DNA of 64,000 bases from Trogon surrucura (GCA_020746105.1 CM036642.1:2821501-2885500), one strand, 5' to 3'. Positions 1-11,315 are shown, numbered from the stretch's first letter. The notes: generated by a model from the sequence alone, not told the origin. Numbers and translations: made by a program.

Positions 1-1189
1 TGCAAGCAAACTTCCATCTACTTTTTGCCTTAGTCTGTCCCTTATCGTTTCTTCCACTCTGGCATTTAGCACTTCCACAGCATAAGAACGCGCATCCCTT
101 TCTCTCCACTTAAACTGCGATTCTCTTCTTTAATATTTCACTGCTTTCTACACTCTTTCTGCCACATTGTCAAATATTCATTGGTTTTCCCAGCAACTGC
201 AAGACAGAGAGCAGATGATAACATCAACCTTTTGAAAATACTTGGCAATTAATTATAGCTGCTGCTCTGAATTGCTAAGATGGAGGCAAAACAATGCATA
301 GAAGCTTTTGTAGCTCTTTGCCAAGATTGTTTCATTTTCTGTAGGTTCTTTATGCCTCCTCGCTCTCCTGGCATTGGTAAGGAGGACCCTGCTTACCCAC
401 TAACTGTTAAATCTAAATTTGATGTAAGGAGGACATAAATATTCTTCCGGACTACGAGCAGTAGCTGCTTTGTTAGAGGCAACCAAAGCCAGGGCAGCTT
501 GTCAACATAACCAACTGATGTAGGTGCCTTTGGGATTTTGAGGAACAGCCGAGGGAGAGGAACATGCTCTGTGTTACTTGAGCGATGGGGGAAGAATCAT
601 TGCTATGAACAAGGCCTCCGTTCAGATTTAGTCAGAGAGGAAAATAGATTAAGCAAGTCTGGCTTAAGTTGATATGCTTGCCTGGTCCTTTGATTCAAAG
701 GAAATCTTTTTAAGGGTATGCTATCTTCCTGATGTGATTAAGCATATAAAAGACAGTAAACCAAATCATCCTTTAAATAGACACAACTATCAAAATCCTC
801 ATATCCCGACTTGCCTTTAAATATTATTTTTTCCTCCTATGAACACTGTTAGTGTAGGAAGCATGCAAGAACACAAGAACTGGAAACAGTTTCCTTGGGG
901 AGGGTCTCCATTTCCTTCACAGTGCAGTTTTCCAGCTGTCTAATACAAGTCATTATTTCACTTTTAAATCCCTGTAAGCTCTAGCAGAATCATTTAGCTT
1001 AAAATCCTTCCTTAGCTGAAACAGAGGGAGAGGAATTGCCCTATAAAGTTATTTTTTCTGGTTCCCTTCAGCATCACATCACTTGTAAATTCAGTGACGG
1101 TTGCTCAGCTAGTCAGGTTCAACAGGAAGACTCCTTCTGTTTAGGAGCTGTATAATTAGAGACGAACATTGTATATGTAGTAGCCTGGA
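1..1189. other. Gene-free flank
   Basis: AT-rich sequence with no open frame that looks coding, no recognisable repeat and no clear splice sites. It lies downstream of the last possible polyadenylation signal of the first minus-strand gene. Confidence 0.5.
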
Positions 1190-1194
1190 TTTCA

Positions 1195-1342
1195 TTTATT
1201 ACTTGCAGCAAGATGACCACCAAATATTTCTCGTGTTGATACAGTCTGGAGTTGACCTCCGTTCAGCCAGCACAAACCATAAAGCAGGTGCCCATTAATA
1301 AAACATTTCAGAGTACTAAGTGTTAAAATGTGCCCGTTTATT
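1195..1342 (-). terminator. Polyadenylation signals of the 353-residue gene
   Basis: Two AATAAA hexamers on the minus strand, at 1342-1337 and 1200-1195, lie about 500 and 640 bases past the stop codon at 1843. Either would give a 3' UTR of ordinary length. Which one is used cannot be read from the sequence. Confidence 0.5.
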
Positions 1343-1587
1343 GATTCCAGTTGCAACAGGTTCCACTGTCCACACAGCATTTCAACACAAACAGTTTCAA
1401 AAAGCAGTGACAGACAGAGTGGGCCATACAGACAAGTGATATTAATATATCTGGCTTGTTTGTCATAGGAGACTTCACCCTGTGCAGTCACACATCAGGA
1501 GGTAACGACCAAGTGCACAGCTGTAGCTAACATGTATGTGCACATGCAGAAAAAAGGGAAGAAGTCATCTACATAAATACACTTTGC

Positions 1588-1842
1588 TCATGTCCATACC
1601 GCCTCTCCCAGGAGAGGAGAAAGGGAGTTGCTGCCACTTGCAAAAGACAACATACCAGCTTTAAATTTAGGATCACTTGTAAAAACAGGCTTTGCCAGCG
1701 CCCTGCTTTCTGGGTCCTTTAGAGTACAATCACCTGTTGGCATCTTAGTCCCTTGGAGGATCAAGGCAGCAGGTTCATCGCTGGGTTGCAGATAAAGCAT
1801 CTGTCTGCTCAGTGGTTGCTGCAGCAGATTTCATGTGCTCTT
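1588..1842 (-). other. In-frame open extension after the stop of the 353-residue gene
   Basis: The stop TGA (1845-1843) is followed in the same frame by three sense codons, a second TGA (1833-1831) and then 80 open codons ending at 1588. The conceptual peptide is of mixed composition (LQPSDEPAALIL, SRALAKPVFTSDPKF) and not obviously noise. It may be 3' UTR that is open by chance, a C-terminal part lost through stop mutations, or part of an alternative transcript. No readthrough motif such as TGA-CTA is present. Confidence 0.35.
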
Positions 1843-2904
1843 TCAGTGCTCCTCTGGTTTTTCCCCATTGCTAGCTTTGATCTTCTCCTTATCCTGCAGA
1901 GCTGCCTGAGTTTCTGCCAGGCAGCATGGGATCTCTTTTGATGTCTGCCCATCATCACAGACCTCAGCCATTTCTTCAGTTTGCTCTCGTTCAAAAGAGT
2001 TTTCTTCCGTGTTTTCAATAATAGGGACCTCTGTATCTTGTTCCAAATGGACATCGGGTGGGGCTTGAGCACCACAGCATACTTTCTCTTCTGCTGCCAG
2101 CTCTTCTGCACATCTCTGCACATTGGTAATGTCCTCTCTCATCTCTGTAGTACTCAAAGGCAGCGCCGACTCCTCCGTGGTGCACAAAGCAGCTGGGGAG
2201 TCAGCCGTCTTCTGCACAGGAACTTCCCAATGAGTCTTTCCAGCACAACGTTCCTCTGAAACACACCCAACTCCAACCTCCTGCTCTGCACCAGTCAGCA
2301 GCTCGGACTCCGCTAGAGCAGGTTGAACCTCGCCGGGGCCACCTTCAACATCTGCAGACACGTGGACTTCAGCCTTCACTGTAGTCTGCCCGAGAGGTGT
2401 CACTTCACAGTCCTCACAGCCGGGTTGCTTGTGGGCTGCAGCACTGCCAGGAGGAGGCAGAACAGCTTCAGACTTGCTGCTCTCTTGTGGGCTTCTGCTG
2501 GCAGGCTGGGCTGCTGCTTCTCTCTGTTCCTGGTGCCACACCACATCTGTGCTGGGTTCAGCTTCAGGGTCCTGTGGCACCTCCACAGCATCTCTAGCAG
2601 TCTCAGAGAGCGGGGCCTCGGTGTGTTGTGTGTGCAGGGATGCAGCCTGCGCTCCTGTCTCCTGTTGAGCCTGGGCAGCAGCTTCACTTTCAGGAGTGTC
2701 CAACACCAATTTTGCAGCAGAAAGTTCAGGACCTTTTGGAGTCCTTCCTATCCGGGCTGAATGAAAATGGTTCTCCCCAGTCCATGTTGACGCATCACAG
2801 AAAGTATGTGCCGTCCCCGATGCCTTTTTTCCTTTGGCCTTATAAAGAACGACTCTCTTAGGAAACATGCAGAGCCTCTTGTTCTTGCCAAAAATACCTC
2901 CCAT
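1843..2904 (-). CDS. Uncharacterised acidic, predicted N-myristoylated 353-residue protein
   Basis: A single coding exon. The ATG at 2904 has a good Kozak context (GCC-ATG-G); the frame is open ten codons further up but begins there with TTG, so MGGIFGK is the real start. The N-terminus fits the N-myristoylation consensus (Gly2, small residue at position 6) and is followed by a basic patch (KNKRL, FPKRVVLYKAKGKK), a usual membrane-anchor pair. From about residue 60 the chain is rich in Glu, Ala, Gln, Ser and Pro, without predicted membrane segments and probably disordered. Near the middle CEDCEVTPLGQTTV resembles QDCEIKPPGQSLI in the neighbouring 406-residue protein, and the promoters are also alike, so the two look like tandem paralogues. 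I recognise no family. A membrane-tethered scaffold is conceivable but is only inference. Confidence 0.7.
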   Translation of the reverse strand: MGGIFGKNKRLCMFPKRVVLYKAKGKKASGTAHTFCDASTWTGENHFHSARIGRTPKGPELSAAKLVLDTPESEAAAQAQQETGAQAASLHTQHTEAPLSETARDAVEVPQDPEAEPSTDVVWHQEQREAAAQPASRSPQESSKSEAVLPPPGSAAAHKQPGCEDCEVTPLGQTTVKAEVHVSADVEGGPGEVQPALAESELLTGAEQEVGVGCVSEERCAGKTHWEVPVQKTADSPAALCTTEESALPLSTTEMREDITNVQRCAEELAAEEKVCCGAQAPPDVHLEQDTEVPIIENTEENSFEREQTEEMAEVCDDGQTSKEIPCCLAETQAALQDKEKIKASNGEKPEEH

Positions 2905-3029
2905 GGCCAGAGAGGAAAGGAGCAGCTCAACCAACTGCCTTTTTCTGGAGAGACTGCCGCCCTGCTATGAGGTGCACGCTGCCTGAAGACAAGTAGGGAG
3001 CTCTGTCCCTTAAAGAAGTGACTTCACTC
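2905..3029 (-). other. 5' UTR part of exon 2 of the 353-residue gene
   Basis: The best acceptor is the minus-strand TGTGTCTTGCAG ending at 3030, so exon 2 would begin at 3029. Weaker acceptors lie near 2985 and 2951. No ATG occurs between 3029 and the chosen start codon. Confidence 0.45.
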
Positions 3030-3814
3030 CTGCAAGACACAGATATTTGTTAGCCTGTGTCCATTTGGGGGAGTCAGCTGCCCAGTTCTCACCTACTAGT
3101 AGCTGTGGAGCTTTGTCAGAGGTCACAGAGATGAGCTAAACACAAGTGAAATTGCACACAAGTGGGGGGAAGGCACAGAGACCTTAGTAAAAAATGATGA
3201 AAAGGAAAAAGAAAAAAAAAAAACAACCTGTCAGTCAAACCAAACCATACTGAAAAACAATTGCAGCTTTTCAGAGCCAAGCAGACACTGCTGTTTGCTT
3301 GCTATCTTTCAGCAGGATGGCTGCAGTGCCAGTAGGATTCTATGAGACTACAGACTTGTATAGCAAAGCTGCCAAGTTTGTTAGACTAGAGCCACTCAGT
3401 CAAGGAAGTGCTTAGACTATGGGTAATAGATGAGGGCGGGAAGGAAGAGGAGCAAGGCAGGCAGAAAAAAATTACACATTAAATTAAAATTCACAAGACA
3501 CAGCATGGTTCCTTCCTTAACAAGGCCATTAAGAGAAGACTGCAAGAGGCACAGAACAACCCAAAATGTGAGAGGATATCTCCCAGCACAAAACTAACTC
3601 TTGAGAGCTGACTAGCAAGGTCTGCCTGAAACACTTACACAAGCTCACAACACAATTACTTGTACTTGGAGACCCAAACTCTAAAAACCTACATGAATTA
3701 AAACAAAGTACCCGTGTTACGAAAACGGAACGGCAGCCCAGCTGATAAACACATACAGAGCACAAACCCACCCCATTACCACCCCTCAACCAAAGACCCA
3801 CGTGCCCTTCTTAC

Positions 3815-3888
3815 CAGCCCAGCTCCACACTCTCCACTGAGCACCCAACACCTGAAAGACAAAGCCCCGAGTTGGGAGCTTTAAATAG
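3815..3888 (-). promoter_or_regulatory. TATA promoter and non-coding exon 1 of the 353-residue gene
   Basis: Minus-strand CTATTTAAAG at 3888-3879 is a TATA-like box. About 30 bases downstream an exon of roughly 40 bases would start (about 3855) and end at 3815 at a strong donor, GGCTG|GTAAGAAG. The layout and surrounding bases match the promoter at 10.75 kb. A TATA rather than CpG-type promoter suggests restricted expression. Confidence 0.5.
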
Positions 3889-3899
3889 GAGGAGGTGGT

Positions 3900-6800
3900 C
3901 ACACACAATCTCTTCCCCCTTTGGCTGCCAAACTTAGTTCCAGCAGGTTGTGAAGTTCCCTTACACTGTTTTTTCTATTTTTCCCAGGCGTTTCATAGCC
4001 ATTGCAAATAGCACCAGGCTGTACTTCCTAGGTGCGGTTGATACATGATTGGCTTTGTTGTGGTCATTTGATAATTGGCATTGCTGGCTTAAAATAAAGC
4101 TAAAGATTTAGCATAGTGCAGTCACGGACAAGGAGAACTGACCTCTGTTTATCACTTGCAATGCCAAGTAGCAGAAGAACAGCCATACTGCAGCCTGTAT
4201 ATGAATAGTCCTTTAATTTACAAATTATTTTATGGAAATTATGGTCTCAGATATTATTTTGTATTGAGTAGTTAGGGGAGAAAAATTATCCCCCTTCCCA
4301 TTCTTGTGCTGTCTTCAACTGGTTGGTTGTGCAATTCATTGTTTCACAGTGGTTGCAGAATATTTTAATGTTTCCAGCCACAGCTGATCACCCTCTGTTG
4401 GCGTTAACATTACTGTATCGCCCTGGTTATGTTTACTGACTGGAAGTGAGTTGTGACGTTCAATAGGTCACATGGGCAAAACACAAAAGCAAATTTTCAT
4501 TAAAAACAAACTAATCTCGGAGATGTGAGCGTAGAGGCTGATCCTAGATATCCACGAACAACAACGGATCTGAACAAGACCCAAAAAGATCAAAATAGCT
4601 GGATTCCAGGCTTCTTTCTTTTTCACATAAACCTCAAACCTCCATTTTTCGATGCCAAATCTTTTTCAGCATCCTATAATTTGCCTAGCTACTATGATTG
4701 CCTTAATGCGGAAAACACAGAAGGAGCTTTTGGCGAGGCAATTCTGTGTGTGCAGCCAGTTCTGAGACAATGACACGACAACATCCATGTCTTGCCTTTT
4801 AAACGTGGTCCAACATCTGTTCTGCACAATAATGAGCGGGGCTCCGTATCTCGGTGCCTACACTGAAGGCACATTTAATGTCTGGGGTTTTTAATGACAG
4901 TTTTTCAAAAGCTTTTTTTTTTTGTATACCTCTTACTGGGCTTCAATAGAACTGAAATACATAGGCAGTTCATGATTTCTTGGACTGTTGGAAGCTTCTC
5001 TGAAGTTCATCCGTGATTCTGGCATGTGAGATACACAGAGGACAATGTGTAGGGACTGTCACAGATCAGTGGCTGAAAAGCTCCGGTGCCTTCAGGGACA
5101 TTGGTGCTTTGCAAACCAAGGCAACTGGAAGGAAATGCTGCATCTCCAGCAACCACTTGCTTCTGCGTGGGTCAGTGTTATTCATTGCATCGCACAAAGT
5201 TTTGCAAGTGTATTTCCAAATGAGCAGAAGACGATTTGTGGTGTTAAGAGACACAACTAGATCGTAAAAGGCACAGAATGAAACCAGTAAAGTTAAAACT
5301 GGAGGAGAGATTTTTGAGTCTCTACCAGTTAAAAGCATAAACCTTTGTTTTGAAAATATTACAAGAACTTTTGAGTTGATTTGTTGATTATGGGTAAGAA
5401 AAAATTACTACTGCAAATGTTGCAGATACTTATTCCACTACTCAGTACAGTGAGTTGTCAGTTCATCACTAGGTGGTTGGAATATCTCTGAGATTCAAAC
5501 TAGGAAATTTCTTACCCTCATATCATTGTGAAGAATTGAGCCACCCTAATAACAAAGCCCATCTTAGACCCACGTGAAACAATCTGGAGAATTTCTTGCA
5601 TGCAAGACACTACAGAAGATGGCAAGGTAACACACGGAAGTGGAGAAAGGAAAATCTTACTGCCGGAGCAATCACATCTTCTCCCTTGACTAGGTTTAGT
5701 TTTTGTTCCAAAAGCCTGTTCTGATCTCTGCTCCTTTGATATATTTATAAAGGCTGTTCTAAAAAAACCCACACACTTCATTTTTTGACAAATCAAAAAA
5801 AATAAGTCATAGGCCTTCCAAAGAGCTGGCCTCAGCTGTCAGCTCGGAACCGTGTTGCGTGATTGAATGCCATACAACAGGACCATTACGAAGCCTTTTA
5901 GATGGCATCATTGCTTGTGAGGAACACGCTGCAGTCAGTTCAGGACACCAGCCTTTGAGTTTTGGGGGGTTTTTTTATTGTTCAGAGTTCAAACTGCTGC
6001 CTCTTACTAGAACTGTCTCTTCCTTCTAATGCACGTGGCAAGGCCTCTCTGTACATTGAGTGTGGCACCTCAGTGCATTGGACGATCTGCCCGGGGGCTT
6101 CTCTCATTCATCTCACGGCTGACGTTGAGAACCACGGGCTACACTTGAAAAATTTCCTCTTCGAAGAACAAGAAGGGCTTTCTGGCACAAAGCTGTAACG
6201 CATGGCTGGGATGCCAACGCTTTGCTCTTCCACATGGTGCAGAACACAAACTTGACAGCGGAGTTTCCGCCTTCCCCTCATTTACAGGCTAAAGAAACAC
6301 AAGCCCGAGACTTCAAATGGTTAAGAAACATTTTCCATAAAACACCTACTTCTTATAACCCTGCTTAGCAGAAATAACTCACCAGCCCATAGGCAGGTAT
6401 AAATGTGATTGAGTCTGATTACTCTTAGAGTTTCTTAGTCAAACTTCTTGCCTGCCTCAAGTTATTTTACTGGGGAGGACGAGAGAAAGAACAGCAGCTC
6501 GCTTGCCCAGTTCCCTGCTAGGCAGCCCTCAGACACAAGCATTAACAGCAAGGACTGCGTGACTTCTGGCAGAACAAATCAAGCAAGACAAGCAAATTTA
6601 AAAAGGAGTCTTCAGTGAGCTTTGCATAAGTATATTTATTTAATAGCTTCCCTCCTTCTTTTAAGCCCAAGAAGCCCATTGTTCAATATCCCTGCAGGGA
6701 CAGCCCACCTGAGCACCAAGAGTGGTTTATTAGCTCAGAAAGGCTTTTTAAGGAACAGAAAATTTTACAGGCACCTCTTCCGTTGTAGCTTATGGGCTCC

Positions 6801-7370
6801 CAAGTAAGGGAACATTTGTTCACCAAGTTTTACGTACAGGGTGCTTTGTTAACCTAAGTGCAGCTAGAATGATGGAAGTCAGTATGTTAATTAGAAAAAA
6901 AGCAACAACAAAAAAATCAAAACAGAAACAGAGAGAAACACACAAGAAGAAAGCCCTATCCCTTTAGCAGAGCAGTTTCCTCAAAGCATTAAGTTTCATC
7001 CCCAGCATCGCTTGACACACTTAACTCACCTCCTCAGCTTTCAGCTCTGTGCAAGCCAAACAAATGAAGAGTTATCAGCATGATACTTTGTCTTCTAGTT
7101 TTTTATCCCCCCAGCATCCTTTCAAATCCTGCTCCCCAAGCGCACTACAATGCCTAAAAGAACTGCAGCGTACAGTCCTCCCACCCTCCCACGTACACGT
7201 CTGGGCACTTGATTTAATATAGTCACAGGGTTTGTCTGAAGGGCTTTTCAAAAGGAGTCAGTCACCATTCTTCCTTTGAGGTGTATAGAGAAGAGTACAG
7301 AGTTGTTTCAGTCAGTCTCCGCTCTCGTTAATGCTTAACAATTAAAACATACTCATGATTTTTGCCACGA
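3900..7370. other. Intergenic stretch between the two minus-strand paralogues
   Basis: No supported gene. Open frames are short and on both strands, and I see no recognisable transposon. It runs from upstream of the TATA box at 3.88 kb to downstream of the polyadenylation signal at 7.38 kb. Confidence 0.5.
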
Positions 7371-7381
7371 TCTTAAAATAT

Positions 7382-7387
7382 TTTATT
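7382..7387 (-). terminator. Polyadenylation signal of the 406-residue gene
   Basis: Minus-strand AATAAA, about 760 bases after the stop codon at 8150. It is the clearest candidate end for this transcript. Confidence 0.5.
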
Positions 7388-7819
7388 GGTAGTATAAAGT
7401 TAGGAACATTAAAAGTCAGTAGATTTCAACTGCAATACACTGACTTATGCATTCTGATCAAGACTACATTTTTTTAACTCCTGCATAAGCAGTACAAATT
7501 ACATCAATACTTCCACTGTTATAAGAGATACCAAGAACAAACCAGAATTAGTATTTCTTCACCTTCCTGTGAAGGTATTTGTTCAATGTGGACAATAAAC
7601 CAGGAACTATCAGCTGTACAATATACAAGAAAGAGAGGGGGGCAGTTCAAACACTTGATTATTTCAAGGTAGCAAGGGAAGTGGCTGTAAGCCTCACAGA
7701 AAACATCTGACTCTGCTGGATTAGAGCAGTTGCCTACTCTGTTCCCAGATTCTTAAGACTAAGAGACGAAACCTCACATCACCATACCACACCGGGAGAA
7801 TGCAGTGCCCAACATTACT

Positions 7820-8149
7820 TCAGTGAAAACAATCTAAGTGAATCAGTTCTCCCCATAAGGCATGGTCTCCTGAAAAAAAAAAGACAAAAAAAAGCCCCAG
7901 CCGCTGAAAACAGCAAGAAACAGAACTGTGACCAAGCTCTAATTCAGGAGAATATCTGCAAAACTCTACTGCATACTTCACACATCTGTTGAGCAAGACT
8001 GCTCTCTCAAGTCCAGGTGCATTTTGCACAAGCTTGACTTCAACAGCTTGAATTAATTGCTTCCTGTAGCTCAAATTCCTTAAGACGGGTACATCATCCA
8101 TGCCACTGAACCCAATATGTGACACCAAGCCATTTGATCCTTTGGTCTC
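7820..8149 (-). other. In-frame 109-codon extension after the stop of the 406-residue gene
   Basis: After TGA (8152-8150) the same frame stays open for 109 codons to a stop at 7820. The first 75 or so codons look protein-like (GMDDVPVLRNLSYRKQLIQA, VEVKLVQNAPGLERAVLLNR), with a stretch that could form an amphipathic helix. The last part passes through A-runs and is low complexity. It may be coding through readthrough or alternative splicing, or a chance open frame in the 3' UTR. Confidence 0.4.
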
Positions 8150-9370
8150 TCAAGCTTCAGCATTTTCAGCCTCTGTTTCTCCACTACACCCAAGCACCTC
8201 AGACAGCGAGGGTGCCACATTTAGGAACTCAGCTTCTTGCTTTACAGACATCTGAGCACAAGTTAGTGATTCTTCTGGAAGCTCTATTGTTTGTTGTGTG
8301 GTCCTGGGCTGTGGCTCTGCCTTACTTGCTACAGTTTCTGCATCACATTCGCTGCTCTCCTCATCTTTCAGTTCACGGAGGACACCATCGCTTGGCTGAC
8401 ATAAAACCTCACGCAGGTCCGCAGGCTCTGCAGAGTGCAGGTTCTCTGCCTCCTGGGCAGTTGCCATACTAGACTGGGTCTCTTGCTCTAAGAAGTCAGA
8501 CAGCTGTTTTTTTGGCTCTAGATACTCCACTTCTGGATACAGGTACTCCCAAGGCATTGCAGAAGCAGGATACAACTCAGCCATACTATCTACCACGGCT
8601 TCTGAAGGATACATCTCCATTATTTCAGCGAGCTTAGCCCTCTCCATCTCTTCCACGTGCTCAGCAGAAATGTATGTCTCTGTCTCCTCTGCCATCTGCA
8701 CAGCACATAGCAGCAGGTTCCTTCCTATCAGACTCTGTCCAGGAGGCTTGATCTCACAGTCTTGGCCAGCTGCAGCTTCATTTGTTATTTCTATGAAGTT
8801 GAAGATATCTCTGTCTTGGAAAGCTATCCCAGCACACGGGCTACCCCCACTGCCAGCTTCTGCCAGTTCATCAGGCTGCTCTTTGTCCACAAGAAGCTTG
8901 CTGTCCTGAGCTGTGTGTGTGACAGGCTGGGCATCAGAAGCACAAGGAACGGGTTTTGTTTTCACTTCTGCATTACCCACTTGCTCTCTTTCTTGCTGGT
9001 TGTCTAGTTGTGTTAAGACTTTAACTTCTTTGTTCTCTCCATCTGCAGGGGCCGCCAAGATGTCCACGGAGTCCCAGGCTGCCTCCCTTCTCTCAGTTAT
9101 TCCCATGGGATCTGCAGCAGAGCAGGTCTCCATGTTCTCCTCTGCAGCATTAGCTGACGGCTGTCGGTCCTGGCTCAGCGACTGCGCCTCGTCAGAGCCA
9201 CGTTTAGAGACGTGCAGGACTGGCGTGGAAGGCTGTGTGTCAGCGTATACTGATGTTCCTCCCGAGGTCTGCAAAATTGGCTTGGTCTCACTAGTCTCTT
9301 CCTCCACCTCCTGCTTCTTACATCTCTCACAAATCACACAGCAGATCTGCCTGCTGAAGTCGCTTCCCAT
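8150..9370 (-). CDS. Uncharacterised acidic, predicted myristoylated and palmitoylated 406-residue protein
   Basis: A single coding exon. The open frame extends 15 codons above the chosen ATG, but that part spans a clear acceptor (TTTTTCTTCCTTGCAG, exon from 9388), so the start is the ATG at 9370. The N-terminus MGSDFSRQICCVICERCKK fits the myristoylation consensus and is followed at once by paired and single cysteines, a typical dual-acylation arrangement for anchoring to the inner plasma membrane. The rest is rich in Glu, Ala, Ser and Gln. Residues in the middle include Tyr/Pro-rich segments (EMYPSEAVVDSMAELYP, WEYLYPEVEYLEPKK). No catalytic or structural domain is visible. It is probably a diverged tandem copy of the gene at 1843-2904. 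Function unknown; a membrane-bound scaffold or anchoring protein is a guess from the shape alone. Confidence 0.72.
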   Translation of the reverse strand: MGSDFSRQICCVICERCKKQEVEEETSETKPILQTSGGTSVYADTQPSTPVLHVSKRGSDEAQSLSQDRQPSANAAEENMETCSAADPMGITERREAAWDSVDILAAPADGENKEVKVLTQLDNQQEREQVGNAEVKTKPVPCASDAQPVTHTAQDSKLLVDKEQPDELAEAGSGGSPCAGIAFQDRDIFNFIEITNEAAAGQDCEIKPPGQSLIGRNLLLCAVQMAEETETYISAEHVEEMERAKLAEIMEMYPSEAVVDSMAELYPASAMPWEYLYPEVEYLEPKKQLSDFLEQETQSSMATAQEAENLHSAEPADLREVLCQPSDGVLRELKDEESSECDAETVASKAEPQPRTTQQTIELPEESLTCAQMSVKQEAEFLNVAPSLSEVLGCSGETEAENAEA

Positions 9371-10682
9371 CTTGCTACTCGACAGAACCTGCAAGGAAGA
9401 AAAACTGTAAATCATGACTGTTTCACAACGATGTTTCCTTGTACACCAAAGGTTTGTTGGCTTAGCTCCTACCGAGGTCTGTACACCACAGGGTCTTGCA
9501 CAAGAGGATGGGTCACCCTCTACATCAGAAGCTGAACTGAGTTTTGCACACCAGAAAACATAGTCCTACAGTACCTTGGGTGAGTGTCATTAAGACAGGA
9601 GTGACAAAAGCACCACTGTACAGTCACACTAGCTTCATGGTAAGAAATTTGCAGTACTAAGACAGTTCAGAGCTCTGAACTCTGCACTTAATCAAGGATT
9701 CACATCAGTCACCCAGGCATGTTTATTGATTAGCAAGGTGGCAATCGACACTAAGGAGCAGCTGGTGTTGATTCTGCCAGGTAACGTAGTTCAGGTACAG
9801 CAGGTCTACAAGGGCAGCTCCTTCAGCTGTACGGAGAAATTAAATTCACATTTTCAGCTATGGTCCCTATAAAATAATAACAGAACAAACCAAACAAACA
9901 GCTTTTATTAATTAGGATAAAAAGCTTCAGCTACCCATAGTTCTTCTCCATAAAGAAAAAGATTTTCTTCTAGTTGAAGCCTCCCAGGCTTGTCTTCTTT
10001 CCAGGGCTGGTACAGAAAAAGTCAGTTTCAGAGGACGGACTAATCAAGACAACACAACCACACCGTAATCCATTTTGTAATGCACCCAGGCCCAACTATT
10101 TTGGGTGCACTGCATGGTCCAGCTCAAAAACAGGCCTCCAGCCCCTCCACCAAAGCACAGCTTCTTATTTCCAAAACTTGTTAGAAACATAAGAAGCTCA
10201 AAGCATTAAGTTAAGCAAAGCGCCCTAAAGCTCTAAAATATTTCTGGAGTTCAAGCTTCTTTTCTGCCTTCCTATTGAATCACAACAGGACAGTTAGCTT
10301 AAGAACCAGCCTTCCCATTACTTACATGGGTTCTTCCAAGTTTTTATTTCCATGTTTACCTTTTTTAAAAAGGAAAAAAAAACCAGAAAGCAGACCATGG
10401 AGCCATCTCAACACAATTGCACCTCTGAGTACTTACCTTAAAATTAAACCAACGAGATTACTTTCATGAGAAGGAACTTCTGCTTTGAATAACACTACCA
10501 GCATTTGGAAAAACACCCCACATACTACCATTTTTGAACCCAAACTGAGCAAAACCTCTACACAGTGATCCCAGCCTCTTCAAATTTACAGTTTTCCCCC
10601 AATACATTTGTTCAAATAGCAAATACCATACTTAACTTACTAAAAACTAGCTTAAAGTTCTTTGATAAAAATCACTACTTAC
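9371..10682 (-). other. 5' UTR stub and intron 1 of the 406-residue gene
   Basis: Bases 9388-9371 are the untranslated start of exon 2. The intron runs from the donor GT at 10682-10681 to the acceptor AG at 9390-9389. Nothing else is recognisable inside; its plus strand is A/C-rich, as in other minus-transcribed parts of the window. Confidence 0.5.
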
Positions 10683-10763
10683 CAGTCTAGAGAAATAAAA
10701 GCAACAGAATACGCCAAAACCAACTCCCAAGTGACTCCTGGGCCTTGAGCTCAACTTAAATAG
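10683..10763 (-). promoter_or_regulatory. TATA promoter and non-coding exon 1 of the 406-residue gene
   Basis: Minus-strand CTATTTAAG at 10763-10755, then an exon of about 50 bases ending at 10683 at a strong donor, GACTG|GTAAGTAG. Read on the plus strand, GAGCT, TTAAATAG, a GGTG-TCACACA block and CTTCCC occur in the same order here and at 3876-3925. This suggests that the promoter and first exon were duplicated with the gene. Confidence 0.5.
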
Positions 10764-11028
10764 CACTGGGGGTGTCACACAAAACCACCTTCCCTGGCTC
10801 CTTGAGTATCAATTCCCTGAATCTTTAGTTCCCCCCCCATTCTCTCTCCCTTCTGGGAACAGCTGTTGTGGTTACATCCTTTATTTCACAGCTGAAGGTG
10901 TTTTATTGGCCGTTTGGTGTTGCCTTGTATCAGAGGGTAAAGTAAAAATAAAACGCATCTTCTGTTTATTGCAAAGGGGTGATCACTAGCAACACAGCGT
11001 AACAACACCCTGGTGTAAAGCGGAACGG

Positions 11029-11315
11029 GCGGAGGCGCGTGCCGGGCAGTGGTTCTCACGGAGCGGGCTGTGTCGGGCAGTTTGGGATTTTCCTTGGCTC
11101 CGTCTGCCATGTGGAGAGGGAGCGACTTCCGAAGCGTTGCTGCGGAAATGGGGTTGGGACGTGGAGCTGGACGTGCCTTGAGCTGATCTGGTGCCTGTGC
11201 ACCCACCTCGCATCGTTAGTAGGCTCCGAGTACAGGCTGGGCACGTGTATGAGATGAAGGAGCCGACTCCCAAGTAACAAGCGCAGACACAAGAGCGGGG
11301 ACAGCCCACGCTGTG
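11029..11315. promoter_or_regulatory. CpG-rich cluster
   Basis: About two dozen CpG dinucleotides in under 300 bases, far denser than the flanks, roughly 270 bases upstream of the TATA promoter at 10.76 kb. It may be an alternative start region for the minus gene or a promoter facing the other way. No convincing exon was found beside it. Confidence 0.35.

Noticed and set aside
2323..2861. Several plus-strand frames of 66-145 codons opposite the 353-residue gene
   Set aside because: Antisense shadows of a long acidic coding exon.
2905..2934. Ten extra N-terminal codons (VELLLSSLA) for the 353-residue protein
   Set aside because: The frame begins with TTG there; the first ATG, with a good Kozak context and a myristoylation motif, is at 2904.
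9371..9415. Fifteen extra N-terminal codons (MIYSFSSLQVLSSSK) for the 406-residue protein
   Set aside because: They cross a strong splice acceptor ending at 9389; the bases above it are intron.
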